From Symbiodinium natans (Eukaryota; Sar; Dinophyceae; Suessiales; Symbiodiniaceae), in contig CAJNDS010001133.1 of assembly GCA_905221605.1 (NCBI GenBank), forward strand, positions 1-33,126: 33,126 bases of DNA. The letters are read 5' to 3'. A program made the position numbers and the translations under genes. The notes beneath the pieces were generated by a model, which was not told where the DNA came from, made no database searches, and saw only the letters and a program-made list of their open reading frames with translations. This document shows positions 1 to 10,578 of the stretch, piece after piece. Position 1 is the stretch's first letter; every line of letters starts with the position of its first letter.

Positions 1-552
1 CTGGATTTGGCCAAATTTTGCCGGACAGTCTGCGGGCAAAATTTGGCCAAATCGGGCTGCTCGTCGTACGCGATGAGCAATGCGCGGCTCGATTTGGCCA
101 AATTTTGCCAAGCAGCCTCCGGGCAAAATTTGGCCAAATCGGGCTGCTCTTCGTAGGCGATGAAAAAGGTGCGGCTCGATTTGGCCAAATTTTGCCGGGC
201 AGCTTTCGGGCAAAATTTGGCCAAATCGGGCTGCTCTTCGTAGGCGATGAGAAAGGCGCGGCTCGATTTGGCCAAATTTTGCCGGGCAGCTTTCGGGCAA
301 AATTTGGCCAAATCGGGCTGCTCTTCGTAGGCGATGAGAAAGGCGCGGCTCGATTTGGCCAAATTTTGCCGAGCAGCTTTCGGGCAAAATTTGGTCAAAT
401 CGGGCTGCTCTTCGTAGGCGATGAGAAATGCGTGGCTCGATTTGGCCAAATTTTGCCAAGCAGCCTCCGGGCAAAATTTGGCCAAATCGGGCAGCTCTTC
501 GTATGCGATGAGAAATGCGCGGCTCGATTTGGCCAAATTTTGCCCGGAGCTT
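1..552. repeat. 87-bp tandem hairpin minisatellite, copy A
   Basis: About six 87-bp units. Each unit holds two 19-nt arms that are perfect reverse complements (for example 178-196 and 209-227, core TTTGGCCAAATTTTGCC) around a 12-nt loop, then a ~37-nt linker of the type TCTTCGTAGGCGATGAGAAA. The core TTTGGCCAAA is itself a palindrome. The fifth unit carries GGTC for GGCC in both macro-copies, so this change predates the macro-duplication. The long open frame across the array follows from 87 being divisible by three. Confidence 0.9.
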
Positions 553-756
553 CCCCCCCTCCCAAGAATTAAATAGTGATTAATTTAAGTACGACGGGGA
601 GGTTTCGGATTGAAATTATTTAAATTATTTAATTCTTAGGGGGCGGGGAGGGTGGTTCCCCCCCCTTTTCGGATTTCAACTATTTAAACTATATAATGTA
701 TTTACATTATTTGAATTGTTTAAATTGTTTAAATTACATGATGTAAATCATTTAAT

Positions 757-832
757 CAAAGCTTTATATATCTCCCTTGTCTCTCCCTAATTAGAAATAC
801 CAATCTTGCTATTCACAGATAGGTGCACTTCT
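757..832 (+). repeat. Shared ~76-bp module (AAGCTTTATATATCTCCC...)
   Basis: This module also begins the 1.42-kb units at 9158, 10,579, 12,002 and 12,657 and recurs at 13,981 in copy B. Its features are AAGCTTTATATATCTCCC, CCCTAATTAGAAA and CAATCTTGCTATTCACAGAT. It is the one element common to the 6.4-kb block and the purine-rich array, and may be a recombination or transposition footprint. Confidence 0.8.
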
Positions 833-842
833 CATGCTTTTT

Positions 843-1172
843 TGTGTTAGCACGGCTCTACTGACACATATTCCGCGAAAAATGTGTCATGCTTTTTGTC
901 TTAGCAGAACTCTCGTGACACATATTCCGCGGAAAATGTTTCATGCTTTTTTTTGTTAGCACGCCTCTACTGACACATATTCCGCGGAAAATGTGTCATG
1001 CTTTTTGTGTTAGCACAGCTCTACTGACACATATTCCGCGGGAAAAGTGTCATGTTTATGTTGCTAAGAGAACTCTGGTGACACATATTCCGCGAAAAAT
1101 GTGTCATGCTTTTTTTGTGGTAGCACGGCTCTACTGACACATATTCAGCGGAAAAATTGTCATGTTTTTGGT
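843..1172. repeat. 54-bp palindromic tandem repeat, copy A
   Basis: Six units with TGACACATATTCCGCG starting at 862, 916, 971, 1025, 1079 and 1135 (spacing 54-56). Each unit centres on a near-perfect 28-bp palindrome, TGACACAT-ATTCCGCGGAAA-ATGTGTCA, separated by a linker like GCTTTTTGTGTTAGCACGGC. It looks like a repeat-spacer array, but the linkers are near-copies of each other, so it is not CRISPR. Confidence 0.88.
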
Positions 1173-1442
1173 GAAATTTACGAACACTTACCCCCCGATA
1201 AGCAAGACTTGGAATCACTCCGTTACAAGCAATCAATATTGGCACGCGGCCATTGTTTTCTTCTCAACTATCTCAAAGGGCGCAGTGTCTAGATCGCAAG
1301 CATAATTTCATTGTGTCTTGACGCATCATAGTGTACCAAAGTCTCTGCATCATAAGCATTGTTTTCTTTGCGCTTTAGTACAGTTTTTTGTACTAAGGTC
1401 TTTAAGCTGTAAGCACTTTTAACGGGAAAGGGCGAGGAGGAT

Positions 1443-1692
1443 AGCTTATGATAACTATGACAATTTATCATAATTATGATACCTTATCATAAGTATGATA
1501 ACTTATGATAACTTATCATAATTATAATAACTTATCATAATTATGAAAAGTTGCTTATCATATTTATCATACTCTGAGATAAAGAACTTGAAGTTATCAT
1601 AATTATGATAATTTAGATCGGGAAGCTAAAGTTATCATAATTATGATAACTTATGATGGGGAAGTTGAAGTCATCATAATTATGATAACTTC
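1443..1692. repeat. TTATCATAATTATGATAA palindrome cluster, copy A
   Basis: Irregularly spaced perfect or near-perfect palindromes of TTATCATAATTATGATAA. The clearest is the 20-bp GTTATCATAATTATGATAAC at 1631-1650. Spacers vary (AGATCGGGAAGCTAAA, TGGGGAAGTTGAAG). The cluster is AT-rich and able to extrude cruciforms. Confidence 0.8.
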
Positions 1693-1696
1693 AGGT

Positions 1697-2216
1697 TGGT
1701 AGTTTGGAGTGGAGGGGCAGGAGGGGTTAGGTGCGAGTGGTGTGGGTGTAGTAAATTGTTGCAAGGGGGCTTGTTGGGGGTGATGGGGTCGGGGAGCAGG
1801 TTGGAGGTGCGACGCGGTGCGTGGGGTGGCGCTCTGCGAAGTGAGGTGGAAAATTGGGGAGGGGTAGGGGAGGGGAGAGGAGGGGTTAAAGCACAAGCCC
1901 TCCAGCCCCTCCCCTCCAGCCCCTCCAACCCCTCCAGCCCCTGCAGAGCCCTCCAGCCAGCCCCTCCAGCCCGCCCCTCCAGCCAGCCCCTCCAGGCGCC
2001 CCTTCAGCCTCCCGGTTCCTCCAGCCACTCCAGTTCTTCCAGTTCCTCCAGCCCCTCCAGCCTCTCCAACCCCTCCAGCCCTTGCAGCAGCCCCTCCAGC
2101 CAGCCAGCCCCTCCAGCCCCCTCCAGCCCCCTCCAGCCCCCTCCAGCCCCTCCAGCTCCAGCCCATCCCTTCAGCCTCCAGGTTCCTCCAGTTCCTCCAG
2201 CCCCTCCAGCCCTACC
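1697..2216. repeat. G-rich tract followed by CCTCCAGCC minisatellite, copy A
   Basis: The first ~190 bp of the + strand are G-rich (GGAGGGG and GGGGAGGGG runs near 1855-1885). From about 1891 the strand switches to degenerate CCTCCAGCC / CCTCCAGTT repeats to 2216. The two halves are partly complementary on one strand, and the G-runs could form quadruplexes. Low-complexity open frames on both strands are by-products of the short period. Confidence 0.85.
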
Positions 2217-2239
2217 TAAATAATTTAGTTTATGGCTTG

Positions 2240-2625
2240 GCTGAGTTTCCCCACAATTAAATTAATTTAAACGATTTAAACGATTTAAACGATTTAATTG
2301 GGTCCAATTAAATCGTTTAAATCCGACGCCTCAAATAAATAATTTAGTTAGACCGTAGGATTTAAACGATTTAATTGGGTCCAATGAAATCGTTTAAATC
2401 CGACGCCTCAATTAAATAATTTAATTAGACCGTAGGATTTAAACGATTTAATTGGACCCAATTAAATCGTTTAAATCGTTTAAATCGTATAAATTAATTT
2501 AATTGTGGTGGGAGGTGAGTACAGACAAGCACAGAGCCAATCAAATTATTTGAATCCGACGCCTCAATTAAATAATTTAATTAGACCGTAGGATTTAAAT
2601 GATTTAATTGGTTTGGGTTTGCGAT
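2240..2625. repeat. TTTAAACGATTTAA / CCGACGCCTCAATTAAAT inverted-repeat array, copy A
   Basis: About three subunits. Each has ATTTAAACGATTTAATTG facing its complement CAATTAAATCGTTTAAAT around GGTC, followed by CCGACGCCTCAATTAAATAA and TTAATTAGACCGTAGG. All parts are AT-rich palindromes with GC-rich joints. Confidence 0.8.
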
Positions 2626-2699
2626 TTAACTCTTTGGCATAAAAGCTGAACCGAAAATCTTAGGGACCAGGGCTTGCGATTTGACTCCTTGCTCACCCC

Positions 2700-3335
2700 A
2701 TAATCATAATGATATAAGACGGAAACATATAATAAAGATGACAAAAAGATGATAAACGACTACAAAAAGATGACAGAAAGATGATAAAAGATGATAAAAG
2801 ATGACAAAAAGATGATAAAAGATGATAAAAGATGATAACGATAGAAGATGATTAAGATAAAATGCTTTCAAAAACAAAGTCCAAACGATGACCCGATTAA
2901 AAGATGATAGAAGATGATAAAAAGATGACAAAAAAGATGATAAAATATTATAACAAAAAGATAACAAAAGGTGATAACGATAGAATATGATTAGGATAAA
3001 GGATGCTTTCCAAACAAGATCCAAACGATGACCCGATTAAAAGATGATAAAAGATGATAAAAATATGACAAAATGATAAAAGATTACAACAAAAAGATAA
3101 CAAAAATGTGATAACGATAGAATATGATTAGGATAAAGGATGCTTTCCAAATAAGATCCAAACGATGACCCGATTAAAAGATGATAAAAGATGATGAAAA
3201 TATGACAAAAATGATAAAAGATTACAACAAAAAGGTAACAAAAAGGTGATAACGATAGAATATGATTATGACAAAGGATGCTTTCCAAATAAGATCCAAA
3301 CGATGACCCGATTAGAAGATGATTAAAGGTGACAA
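2700..3335. repeat. ~139-bp AGATGATAAA-rich tandem repeat, copy A
   Basis: Four higher-order units are marked by GATGCTTTCCAAATAAGATC followed by CAAACGATGACCCGATTA, at about 2862, 3003, 3140 and 3278. Between markers are short AGATGATAAA / GATGACAAAA repeats. The + strand is purine-rich. The F/L/S-rich open frames on the - strand come from this bias. Confidence 0.85.
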
Positions 3336-3524
3336 AAAGAATAAATTAATTGAATTAATTGTACAGAATTGAATTAAATTATTTAAATCCCCCGGCCTCT
3401 TTAAATAATTTAAATAATTTAAACAAGTTACATGGTCGGAAATTCGGCCTCAGGCGACTCCGGCCCAGAGCCTGGACTTGGGAGCATTTAAACAATTTAA
3501 ATAATTTAAATACGCGCAATAAAA

Positions 3525-3855
3525 TTGCCTCCGGGCAAAATTTGGCCAAATCGAGCCGCGCATTCCTTATCGTGTACAAAGAGCAGCCCGACTTGGCTAA
3601 ATTTTGCCCGGAGGCTGCCGGGAAAAATTTGGCCAAATCGAGCCGCGAGAGTTTATATAGTTTCGGGCCTTCAGAAAGGCGCGGCTCGATTTGGCCAAAT
3701 TTTGCCCGGAGGCTGCCGGGCAAAATTTGGCCAAATCGAGCCGCGAGAGTTTATATAGTTTCGGGCCTTCAGAAAGGCGCCGCTCGATTTGGCCAAATTT
3801 TGCTGGGCAGTCTGCGGGCAAAATTTGGCCAAATCGAGCCGCGAGTCTGCGGGCT
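3525..3855. repeat. TTTGGCCAAATTTTGCC hairpin array with TTATATAGTTTCGGG linker, copy A
   Basis: About three units use the same TTTGGCCAAATTTTGCC hairpin arms as the 87-bp array, but with a different linker (GAGAGTTTATATAGTTTCGG, CCTTCAGAAAGGCGC) and the opposite loop (CCGGAGGCTGCCGGG). The array sits between two TAATTTAAA tracts. The same hairpin therefore occurs in two linker contexts within one macro-unit. Confidence 0.82.
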
Positions 3856-3859
3856 CAGA

Positions 3860-6320
3860 GCTTGGATTTGGAAGCATTTAAATAATTTAAATAATTAAAA
3901 TAATTTAAATAATTTAAATAATTTAAATAATTTAATTGGGCCGAATTAAATTATTTAAATTATTTAAATCCCCCGGATAATTTAAATAATTTAAATAATT
4001 TAAATAATTTAAATAATTTAAATAATTTAATTGGGCCGAGTTAAATTATTTAAATTATTTAAATCCCCCGGCCTCTTTAAATAATTTAAATAATTTAAAT
4101 AATTTAATTGGCCTGAATTAAATTATTTAAATTATTTAAATTATTTAAATTATTTAAATTATTTAAATTATTTAAATAATTTAAATGGTCGGAAATTCGG
4201 CCTCAGGCGACTCCGGCCCGGAGCCTGGATTTGGGAGCATTTAAATAATTTAAATAATTTAAATAATTTAAATAATTTAAATAATTTAATTGGGCCGAAT
4301 TAAATTATTTAAACTATTTAAATCCCCCGGCCTATTTAAATAATTTAAATAATTTAAATAATTTAAATAATTCAAATAATTTAATTGGCCTGAATTAAAT
4401 TATTTACATTATTTAAATTATTTAAATTATTTAAATAATTTAAATGGTCGGAAATTCGGCCTCAGGCGACTCCGGCCCGGAGCCTGGATTTGGGAGCATT
4501 TAAATAATTTAAATAATTTAAATAATTTAAATAATTTAAATAATTTAAATAATTTAAATAATTTAAATAATTTAATTGGGCCGAATTAAATTATTTAAAT
4601 TATGTAAAAAATTATTTAAATAATTTAAATGGTCGGAAATTCGGCCTCAGGCGACTCCGGCCCGATGCCTGGATTTGGGAGCATTTAAATAATTTAAATA
4701 ATTTAAATAGTTTAAATAATTTAATTGGGCCGAATTAAATTATTTAAATTATTTAAATCCCCCGGCCTATTTAAATAATTTAAATAATTTAAATAAGTTA
4801 AATAATTTAAATAATTTAAATTATTTAATTGGCCTGAATTAAATTATTTAAATTAGTTAAATTATTTAAATAATTTAAATGGTCGGAAATTCGGCCTCAG
4901 GCGACTCCGGCCCGGAGCCTGGATTTGGGAGCATTTAAATAATTTAAATAATTTAAATAATTTAAATAATTTAAATAATTTAAATAATTTAATTGGGCCG
5001 AATTAAATTATTTAAATTATTTAAATCCCCCGGCCTCTTTAAATAATTTAAATAAATTAAATAATTTAAATAATTGAATTTGCCTGAATTAAATTATTTA
5101 AATTATTTAAATTATTTAAATTATTTAAATAATTTAAATGGTCGGAAATTCGGCCTCAGGCGACTCCGGCCCGGAGCCTGGATGTGGGAGCATTTAAATA
5201 ATTTAAATAATTTAAATAATTTAAATAATTTAAATAATTTAATTGGGCCGAATTAAATTATTTAAATTATTTAAATCCCCCGGCCTCTTTAAATTCTTTA
5301 AATAATTTAAATAATTTAAATAATTTAATTGGCCTGAATTAAATTATTTAAATTATTTAAATCCCCCTGCCTCCTTAAATAATTGAAATAATTTAAATAA
5401 TTTAATTGGCCGGAATTAAATTATTTAAATTATTTAAATTATTTAAATTATTTAAATTATTTAAATAATTTAAATGGTCGGAAATTCGGCCTCAGGCGAC
5501 TCCGGCCCGGAGCCTGGATTTGGGAGCATTTAAATAATTTAAATAATTTAAATAATTTAAATAATTTAATTGGGCCGAATTAAATTATTTAAATTATTTA
5601 AATCCCCCGGCCTCTTTAAATAATTTAAATAATTTAAATAATTTAAATAATTTAAATAATTTAATTGGCCTGAATTAAACTATTTAAATTATTTAAATCC
5701 CCCTGCCTCCTTAAATAATTGAAATAATTTAAATAATTTAATTGGCATTATTTAAATTATTTAAATTATTTAAATTATTTAAATTATTTAAATTATTTAA
5801 ATTATTTAAATAATTTAAATGGTCGGAAATTCTGCCTCAGGCGACTCCGGCCCGCAGCCTGGATTTGGGAGCATTAAAATAATTTAAATAATTTAAATAA
5901 TTTAAATGATTTAAATGATTTAAATAATTTAATTGGGCCGAATTAAATTATTTAAATTATTTACATCCTCCGGCCTCTTTAAATAATTTAAATAATTAAA
6001 TAATTTAAATAATTTAAATAATTTAAATAATTTAAATAATTTAATTGCGCGGAATTACATTATTTAAATTATTTAAATCCCCCGGCCTCCTTAATCAATT
6101 TAAACAATTTAAATAATTTAATTCGCCTGAAGTAAATTATTTAAATTATTTAAATCCCCGGGCCTCTTTCAACTATTTACATAATTTAAATAATTTAATT
6201 GGTCTCAATTAAATCATTTAAATTATTTAAATCACCCGACTTATTTAAATAATTAAATGGGTTGTATTTTTTATTTAAATTATGTAAATAATTTAAATTA
6301 TTTAAATAATTATCAGTTAA
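3860..6320. repeat. TAATTTAAA 9-bp satellite with GGTCGGAAATTCGGCC cassettes, copy A
   Basis: Runs of the 9-mer TAATTTAAA (every second turn contains ATTTAAAT) switch to the complementary phase at GC-rich joints: TTGGGCCGAATTAAA, TCCCCCGGCCTC, TTGGCCTGAATTAAA. A conserved cassette (GGTCGGAAATTCGGCCTCAG, GCGACTCCGGCCCGGAGCC, TGGATTTGGGAGCA) recurs about every 190-350 bp from about 4186 to 5880. An earlier cassette lies at 3434. Long inverted repeats dominate. No gene is present; L/N-repeat open frames are artefacts of the 9-bp period. Confidence 0.88.
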
Positions 6321-6377
6321 ATAGAAAAGAAGAGAGGTTAAATAGACCCGAAAGGTTGCTCTTTCATATATATATAT

Positions 6378-7777
6378 GAGCCCGCCGCCTTTAGGGTCTA
6401 TTTAGCTTTGGGTTTTTCTTATTGCTTAAAAAGAGCGAATATAAATATCGTAATACAAAAATACATATTTACACCTACATATGGCACGCAAATCTCATGC
6501 CCAGCGGTTCTAGGCCTAGCCGCACGCCATTACGAACTGCGAATTTCTGGTTGTTCTTATTTTCATTTGTTTCTCTTTGCTATCTGTGTATGCGTGTTCT
6601 TTTTTCAGCCTGCGTGAAAAAGTCGCTGTTTGGCTGCGGCAGAAGGGAAAGAGAAGTGAGAGAGGAGAGACAACAAGGAGGCCATTTTAATTTTCTGGAA
6701 GGGTATTGATTGAAAAGAAGAGAAGAGACAAGAAACAAGGAGACGGATGGCACTCTTCTTTATCTATCATCTCTCCCTTCCTTGCCTCTCCCGTTTCCCT
6801 CTATAATTCAAAAGACAAGACCATTCTTGCTCTTCGCAGATCAGAGGAGAGATCAAAAGGAATGCAATTTTAATGGGAAGAGCAATGAAAAGAATGGAAG
6901 AGAAATGAAGACAGGAGAGGGAGGTGCAAAATCAGGCTAAGAGAAGATGGTGCTCGTTTTCATCTTTCTTCTCTTGCTCTTTTCCTTTTCAAATAAACAA
7001 CAAAAGGAAGAACAATGAACATGCAAAGGAACCCGTTTTCTTTTTCCATGTGGGAACAAGGAAAGAACAGAGGCGATAAGGCGAGAGGAGGGATTTGCTG
7101 AAGCATGGGGAGGGTCTACGGACAAGGAGCCAACCCCGCTCACTTTCCCCATCCATTGAAACAGGAAAAGAAAGGAACAGGGCCTCCATTCCCCTCTTGT
7201 TCTTCCTTTCTTGTGTTTTTGTCACATCAAGGGGAACAGGAGAAGAGAAGGGAGAGAGAAGGAGAGAGGAGAGACAAAAAGGATTGCATTTGTACTGGGA
7301 AGAGCAAAGAAAAGAATAGAAGAGAGATGAATAAAGGAGAGGGAGAGACAAAATAAGGCGCAGAGAAGATGGCACTTCTTTATCTATCCTCTCCCCCTTA
7401 TCTCTCCCTGCCCTCTTTCTTTTCGAAATAAGAAAACAAAAAGGAAGAACTATGAGAAGGAGAAGGGGACGGAAAGGAACAGAAGGGATAGGCCGATAGG
7501 AGGGGGTATGGCAAGGTCCACGCGCAAGGAGTCACCCTCTGCTTACCCTTCCACTGCCTTATCATACAAATTCCTTTCTTGCGCTGTATCAGTTGAAAGG
7601 AAACAGAAGGAGAGAAGGGAAAGGGAAGTGAGAGAGGAGAGATGACAAGGATGGCATTTTTCTGGAAGCGCAACTGTACCGGAATGTGGCCACAATAAGC
7701 AGGCCAGGGAGACTCAGGCGGGGCAACTGTAGCGGAATGTGGCCACAACAAGCAGGCCAGGGAGGCTCAGGCGGGGC
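6378..7777. repeat. Diverged purine/pyrimidine-biased repeat DNA
   Basis: From about 6640 the sequence consists of AGAGAAGGGAAAGAGAAG-type purine runs alternating with pyrimidine runs (CTTCTTTATCTATC, TCTCCCTTATCTCTCCC). These are diverged relatives of the 1.42-kb units that follow; TGAAGCATGGGGAGGGTCTA at 7098 matches 8807. 6378-6640 is less repetitive. I see no supportable gene. Confidence 0.65.
7671..7776 (+). repeat. 53-bp direct duplication, GC-rich
   Basis: Two adjacent 53-bp copies (7671-7723 and 7724-7776) of CAACTGTA[C/G]CGGAATGTGG, CCACAA[T/C]AAGCAGGCC, AGGGAG[A/G]CTCAGGCGGGG, differing at three positions. They sit in the purine-rich array, have no counterpart in the other 1.42-kb units, and differ sharply in composition from their surroundings. 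Confidence 0.9.
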
Positions 7778-9157
7778 AAGTCTCTCCCTAATTAGAAAAA
7801 AACCAATCTTGCTCTTCGCAAATAGATAAGTGCCCTTCTTCCTCTTCAGGAAATCGCCTTTCCCTTATTTTGCTTTCTGAAGCGAATAAGAAAAAGAACA
7901 GATAAGAAGAAAGGACAGGGAATGACTAGGTAAAGAGAGGAGCTCTTCAATTTTGCATTACTTTTCCTTCTTGGGGGGTCCTTTTTTCTCCCTTGAAGAT
8001 GCAGAAAACTCTCAAAAGGAACACCCGTTCCATCGCCCATTTACTCTTCCCTTCCTTATCTCCTATGCTCTTTTCCTTATCATTGCAACAGGAGAAGACA
8101 GGAAAAGGGCCTCCATTCCCCTCTTGTTCTTCCTTTCTTGTGTTTTTGTCATATAAAGGGGAACAGGAGAAGAGAAGGGAAAGAGAAGAGAGAGGAGCGA
8201 TGAAAGGAACACAATTTTAATGGGAAGAGCCAAGAAAAGAATGGAAGAGAGATGAATAAAGGAGAAGGAGAGACAAAACAAGTTGCAAAGAAGATGGCGC
8301 TCTTCTTAATCCATCCCCTCTCCCTTATCTCTCCCTTCCCTTTTTCTTTTCGAAATAAGAAAAACTAAGCAGGAAGAATTATGAAAAGGAGAAGGGTAAG
8401 GAAAAGAGCAGAAGAGATAGGCCGAAAAGAGTGATATGATGAAGTATGGCAAGGTCCACACTCAAGGAGTCACCCTCTGCTTACCCTCCCACTGCCCTTA
8501 TCATACAAGTTCCCTTCTTGTGGTTTATCAGCTAAACGGAAACAGAAGGAGAGAAGGGAAAGAGAAGTGAAAGAGGAGAGACAACAAGGATGCCATGTTA
8601 ATTTTCTGGAAGGGTATTGAAAAGAAGAGAAAAGACAAGAAACAAGGGGACGGATGGCACTCTTCTGTATCTATCATCCTTGTCTTTCCCTTTTCCCTCT
8701 ATAATTAGAAAAACAGGCGCCCTCTCTCGTCTTCAGGAACCCGTTCACTTTTTCCGTTTGGGAACAAGGAAAAGAACAGAGGCGATAGGGCGAGAGGAAG
8801 AATATGCTGAAGCATGGGGAGGGTCTACGGGCAAGTAGCCAACCCCGCTCACTTGCCCCATCCATTGTGAAAAGAACAGGGCCTCCATTCCCCTCTTGTT
8901 CTTCCTTTCTTGCGTTTTTGTCATTTAAGGGGGAACAGCAGAAGAGAAGGGAAAGAGAAGGAGAGAGGAGCGATGAAAGGAACACAATTTTAATGGGAAG
9001 AGCCAAGAAAAGAATAGAAGAGAGATGAATAAAGGAGAGGGAGAGACAAAACAAGGCGCAAAGAAGATGGCACTCTTCTTTATCTATCCTCTCTCCCTTA
9101 TCTCTGCAAGGAATAGAACAGACAGGAAGCAAGGAGACGGAGTGACAAAACTTGTCG
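7778..9157 (+). repeat. 1.42-kb tandem unit 1 (slightly diverged)
   Basis: Begins with a diverged module (TCTCTCCCTAATTAGAAAAA, CTTGCTCTTCGCAAATAG). It contains two related halves, each with CCTCCATTCCCCTCTTGTTC (about 8111 and 8881) and GAACACAATTTTAATGGGAA. The 60-180-aa open frames here repeat from unit to unit with frame breaks, so they are not annotated as genes. Confidence 0.8.
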
Positions 9158-10578
9158 CAAAGCTTTATATATCTCCCTTGTCTCTCCCTAATTAGAAAAA
9201 ACCAATCTTGCTATTCACAGATAGATAGGTGCCCTTCTTCCTCTTCAGGAAATCGCCTTTCCCTTATTTTGCTTGTTGAAGCGACTAAGAAGAACAACAG
9301 ATAAGAAGAGAGGACAGGGAATGACTAGGTAAAGAGAGGAGCTCTTCAATTTTCCTCCCTATCTCTTATGTTACTTTTCCTCCTTGGGGGATGTCCTTTT
9401 TTCTCCCTTGAAGATGCAGAAAACTCTCAAAAGAAACGCCCGTTCCATCGCCCATTTACTCTTCAATTCGCTTCCTTATCTCCTATGCTCTTTTCCTTAT
9501 TCATTGCAACAGGAGAAGACAGGAAAAGGGCCTCCATTCCCCTCTTGTTCTTCCTTTCTTGTGTGTTTGTCATATAAAGGGGAACAGGAGAAGAGAAGGG
9601 AAAGAGAAGGGGAGAGGAGCGATGAAAGGAACACAATTTTAATGGGAAGAGCCAAGAAAAGAATGGAAGAGAGATGAATAAAGGAGAAGGAGAGACAAAA
9701 CAAGTTGCAAAGAAGATGGCGCTCTTCTTAATCCATCCCCTCTCCCTTTTCTCTCCCTTCCCTTTTTCTTTTCGAAATAAGAAAAACTAAGCAGGAAGAA
9801 TTATGAAAAGGAGAAGGGTAAGGAAAAGAGCAGAAGAGATAGGCCGAAAAGAGTGATATGATGAAGTATGGCAAGGTCCACACGCAAGGAGTCACCCTCT
9901 GCTTACCCTCCCACTGCCCTTATCATACAAGTTCCCTTCTTGTGGTTTATCAGCTAAACGGAAACAGAAGGAGAGAAGGGAAAGAGAAGTGAGAGAGGAG
10001 AGACAACAAGGATGCCATGTTAATTTTCTGGAAGGGTATTGAAAAGAAGAGAAAAGACAAGAAACAAGGGGACGGATGGCACTCTTCTGTATCTATCATC
10101 CTCGTCTTTCCCTTTTCCCTCTATAATTAAAAAACAGGCGCCCTCTCTCGTCTTCAGGAACCCGTTCACTTTTTCCGTTTGGGAACAAGGAAAAGAACAG
10201 AGGCGATAGGGCGAGAGGAAGAATTTGCTGAAGCATGGGGAGGGTCTACGGGCAAGTAGCCAACCCCGCTCACTTGCCCCATCCATTGTGAAAAGAACAG
10301 GGCCTCCATTCCCCTCTTGTTCTTCCTTTCTTGCGTTTTTGTCATTTAAGGGGGAACAGCAGAAGAGAAGGGAAAGAGAAGGAGAGAGGAGCGATGAAAG
10401 GAACACAATTTTAATGGGAAGAGCCAAGAAAAGAATAGAAGAGAGATGAATAAAGGAGAGGGAGAGACAAAACAAGGCGCAAAGAAGATGGCACTCTTCT
10501 TTATCTATCCTCTCTCCCTTATCTCTGCAAGGAATAGAACAGACAGGAAGCAAGGAGACGGAGTGACAAAACTTGTCG
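9158..10578 (+). repeat. 1.42-kb tandem unit 2
   Basis: A 1421-bp unit starting AAGCTTTATATATCTCCC, nearly identical to unit 3. The two internal halves are about 650 and 770 bp, judged from the spacing of CCTCCATTCCCCTCTTGTTC at about 8881, 9531 and 10,302. Confidence 0.88.

Larger units (their letters stand above)
1..6377. repeat. Macro-repeat block, copy A (about 6.4 kb)
   Basis: This block matches 13,225-19,602 along its full length in the same orientation, with offset 13,224 at the left and small length changes further in. Scattered single-base differences are visible: position 76 region gatgagcaatg against gatgagaaatg, and 938 region aatgtttcatg against aatgtgtcatg. It is a series of unlike minisatellites in fixed order, listed separately. 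The left edge is cut by the window. The right edge falls in a TA run after CGAAAGGTTGCTCTTTCATA. I see no transposase, reverse transcriptase or terminal repeats, so it is a satellite macro-unit rather than a recognised mobile element. Confidence 0.9.

Noticed and set aside
18-572. Long + frame of repeated ARFGQIL / AKFGQIG type (also 13,176-13,796, and - strand 13,152-13,760)
   Set aside because: The 87-bp unit is divisible by three and free of stops in several frames on both strands. Openness follows from the period, and no start or flanking gene signals are convincing.
843-1172. Repeat-linker array resembling CRISPR
   Set aside because: The ~26-bp linkers between palindromes are near-copies of each other, not unique spacers, and the setting is eukaryotic with introns and no cas genes.
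1651-2223. Gly/Ala/Trp-rich and Pro/Ser-rich frames on both strands
   Set aside because: They are products of the CCTCCAGCC period. The second copy at 14,875-15,450 changes frame by indels, so no protein is conserved.
2704-3288. Hydrophobic - strand frames (FYHLLSSF type) that look membrane-like
   Set aside because: They are complements of the AGATGATAAA repeats. Strand composition bias alone gives F/L/S-rich frames.
5074-5256. LNNLNNLN / LNYLNYLN frames
   Set aside because: Translation of the 9-bp TAATTTAAA satellite.
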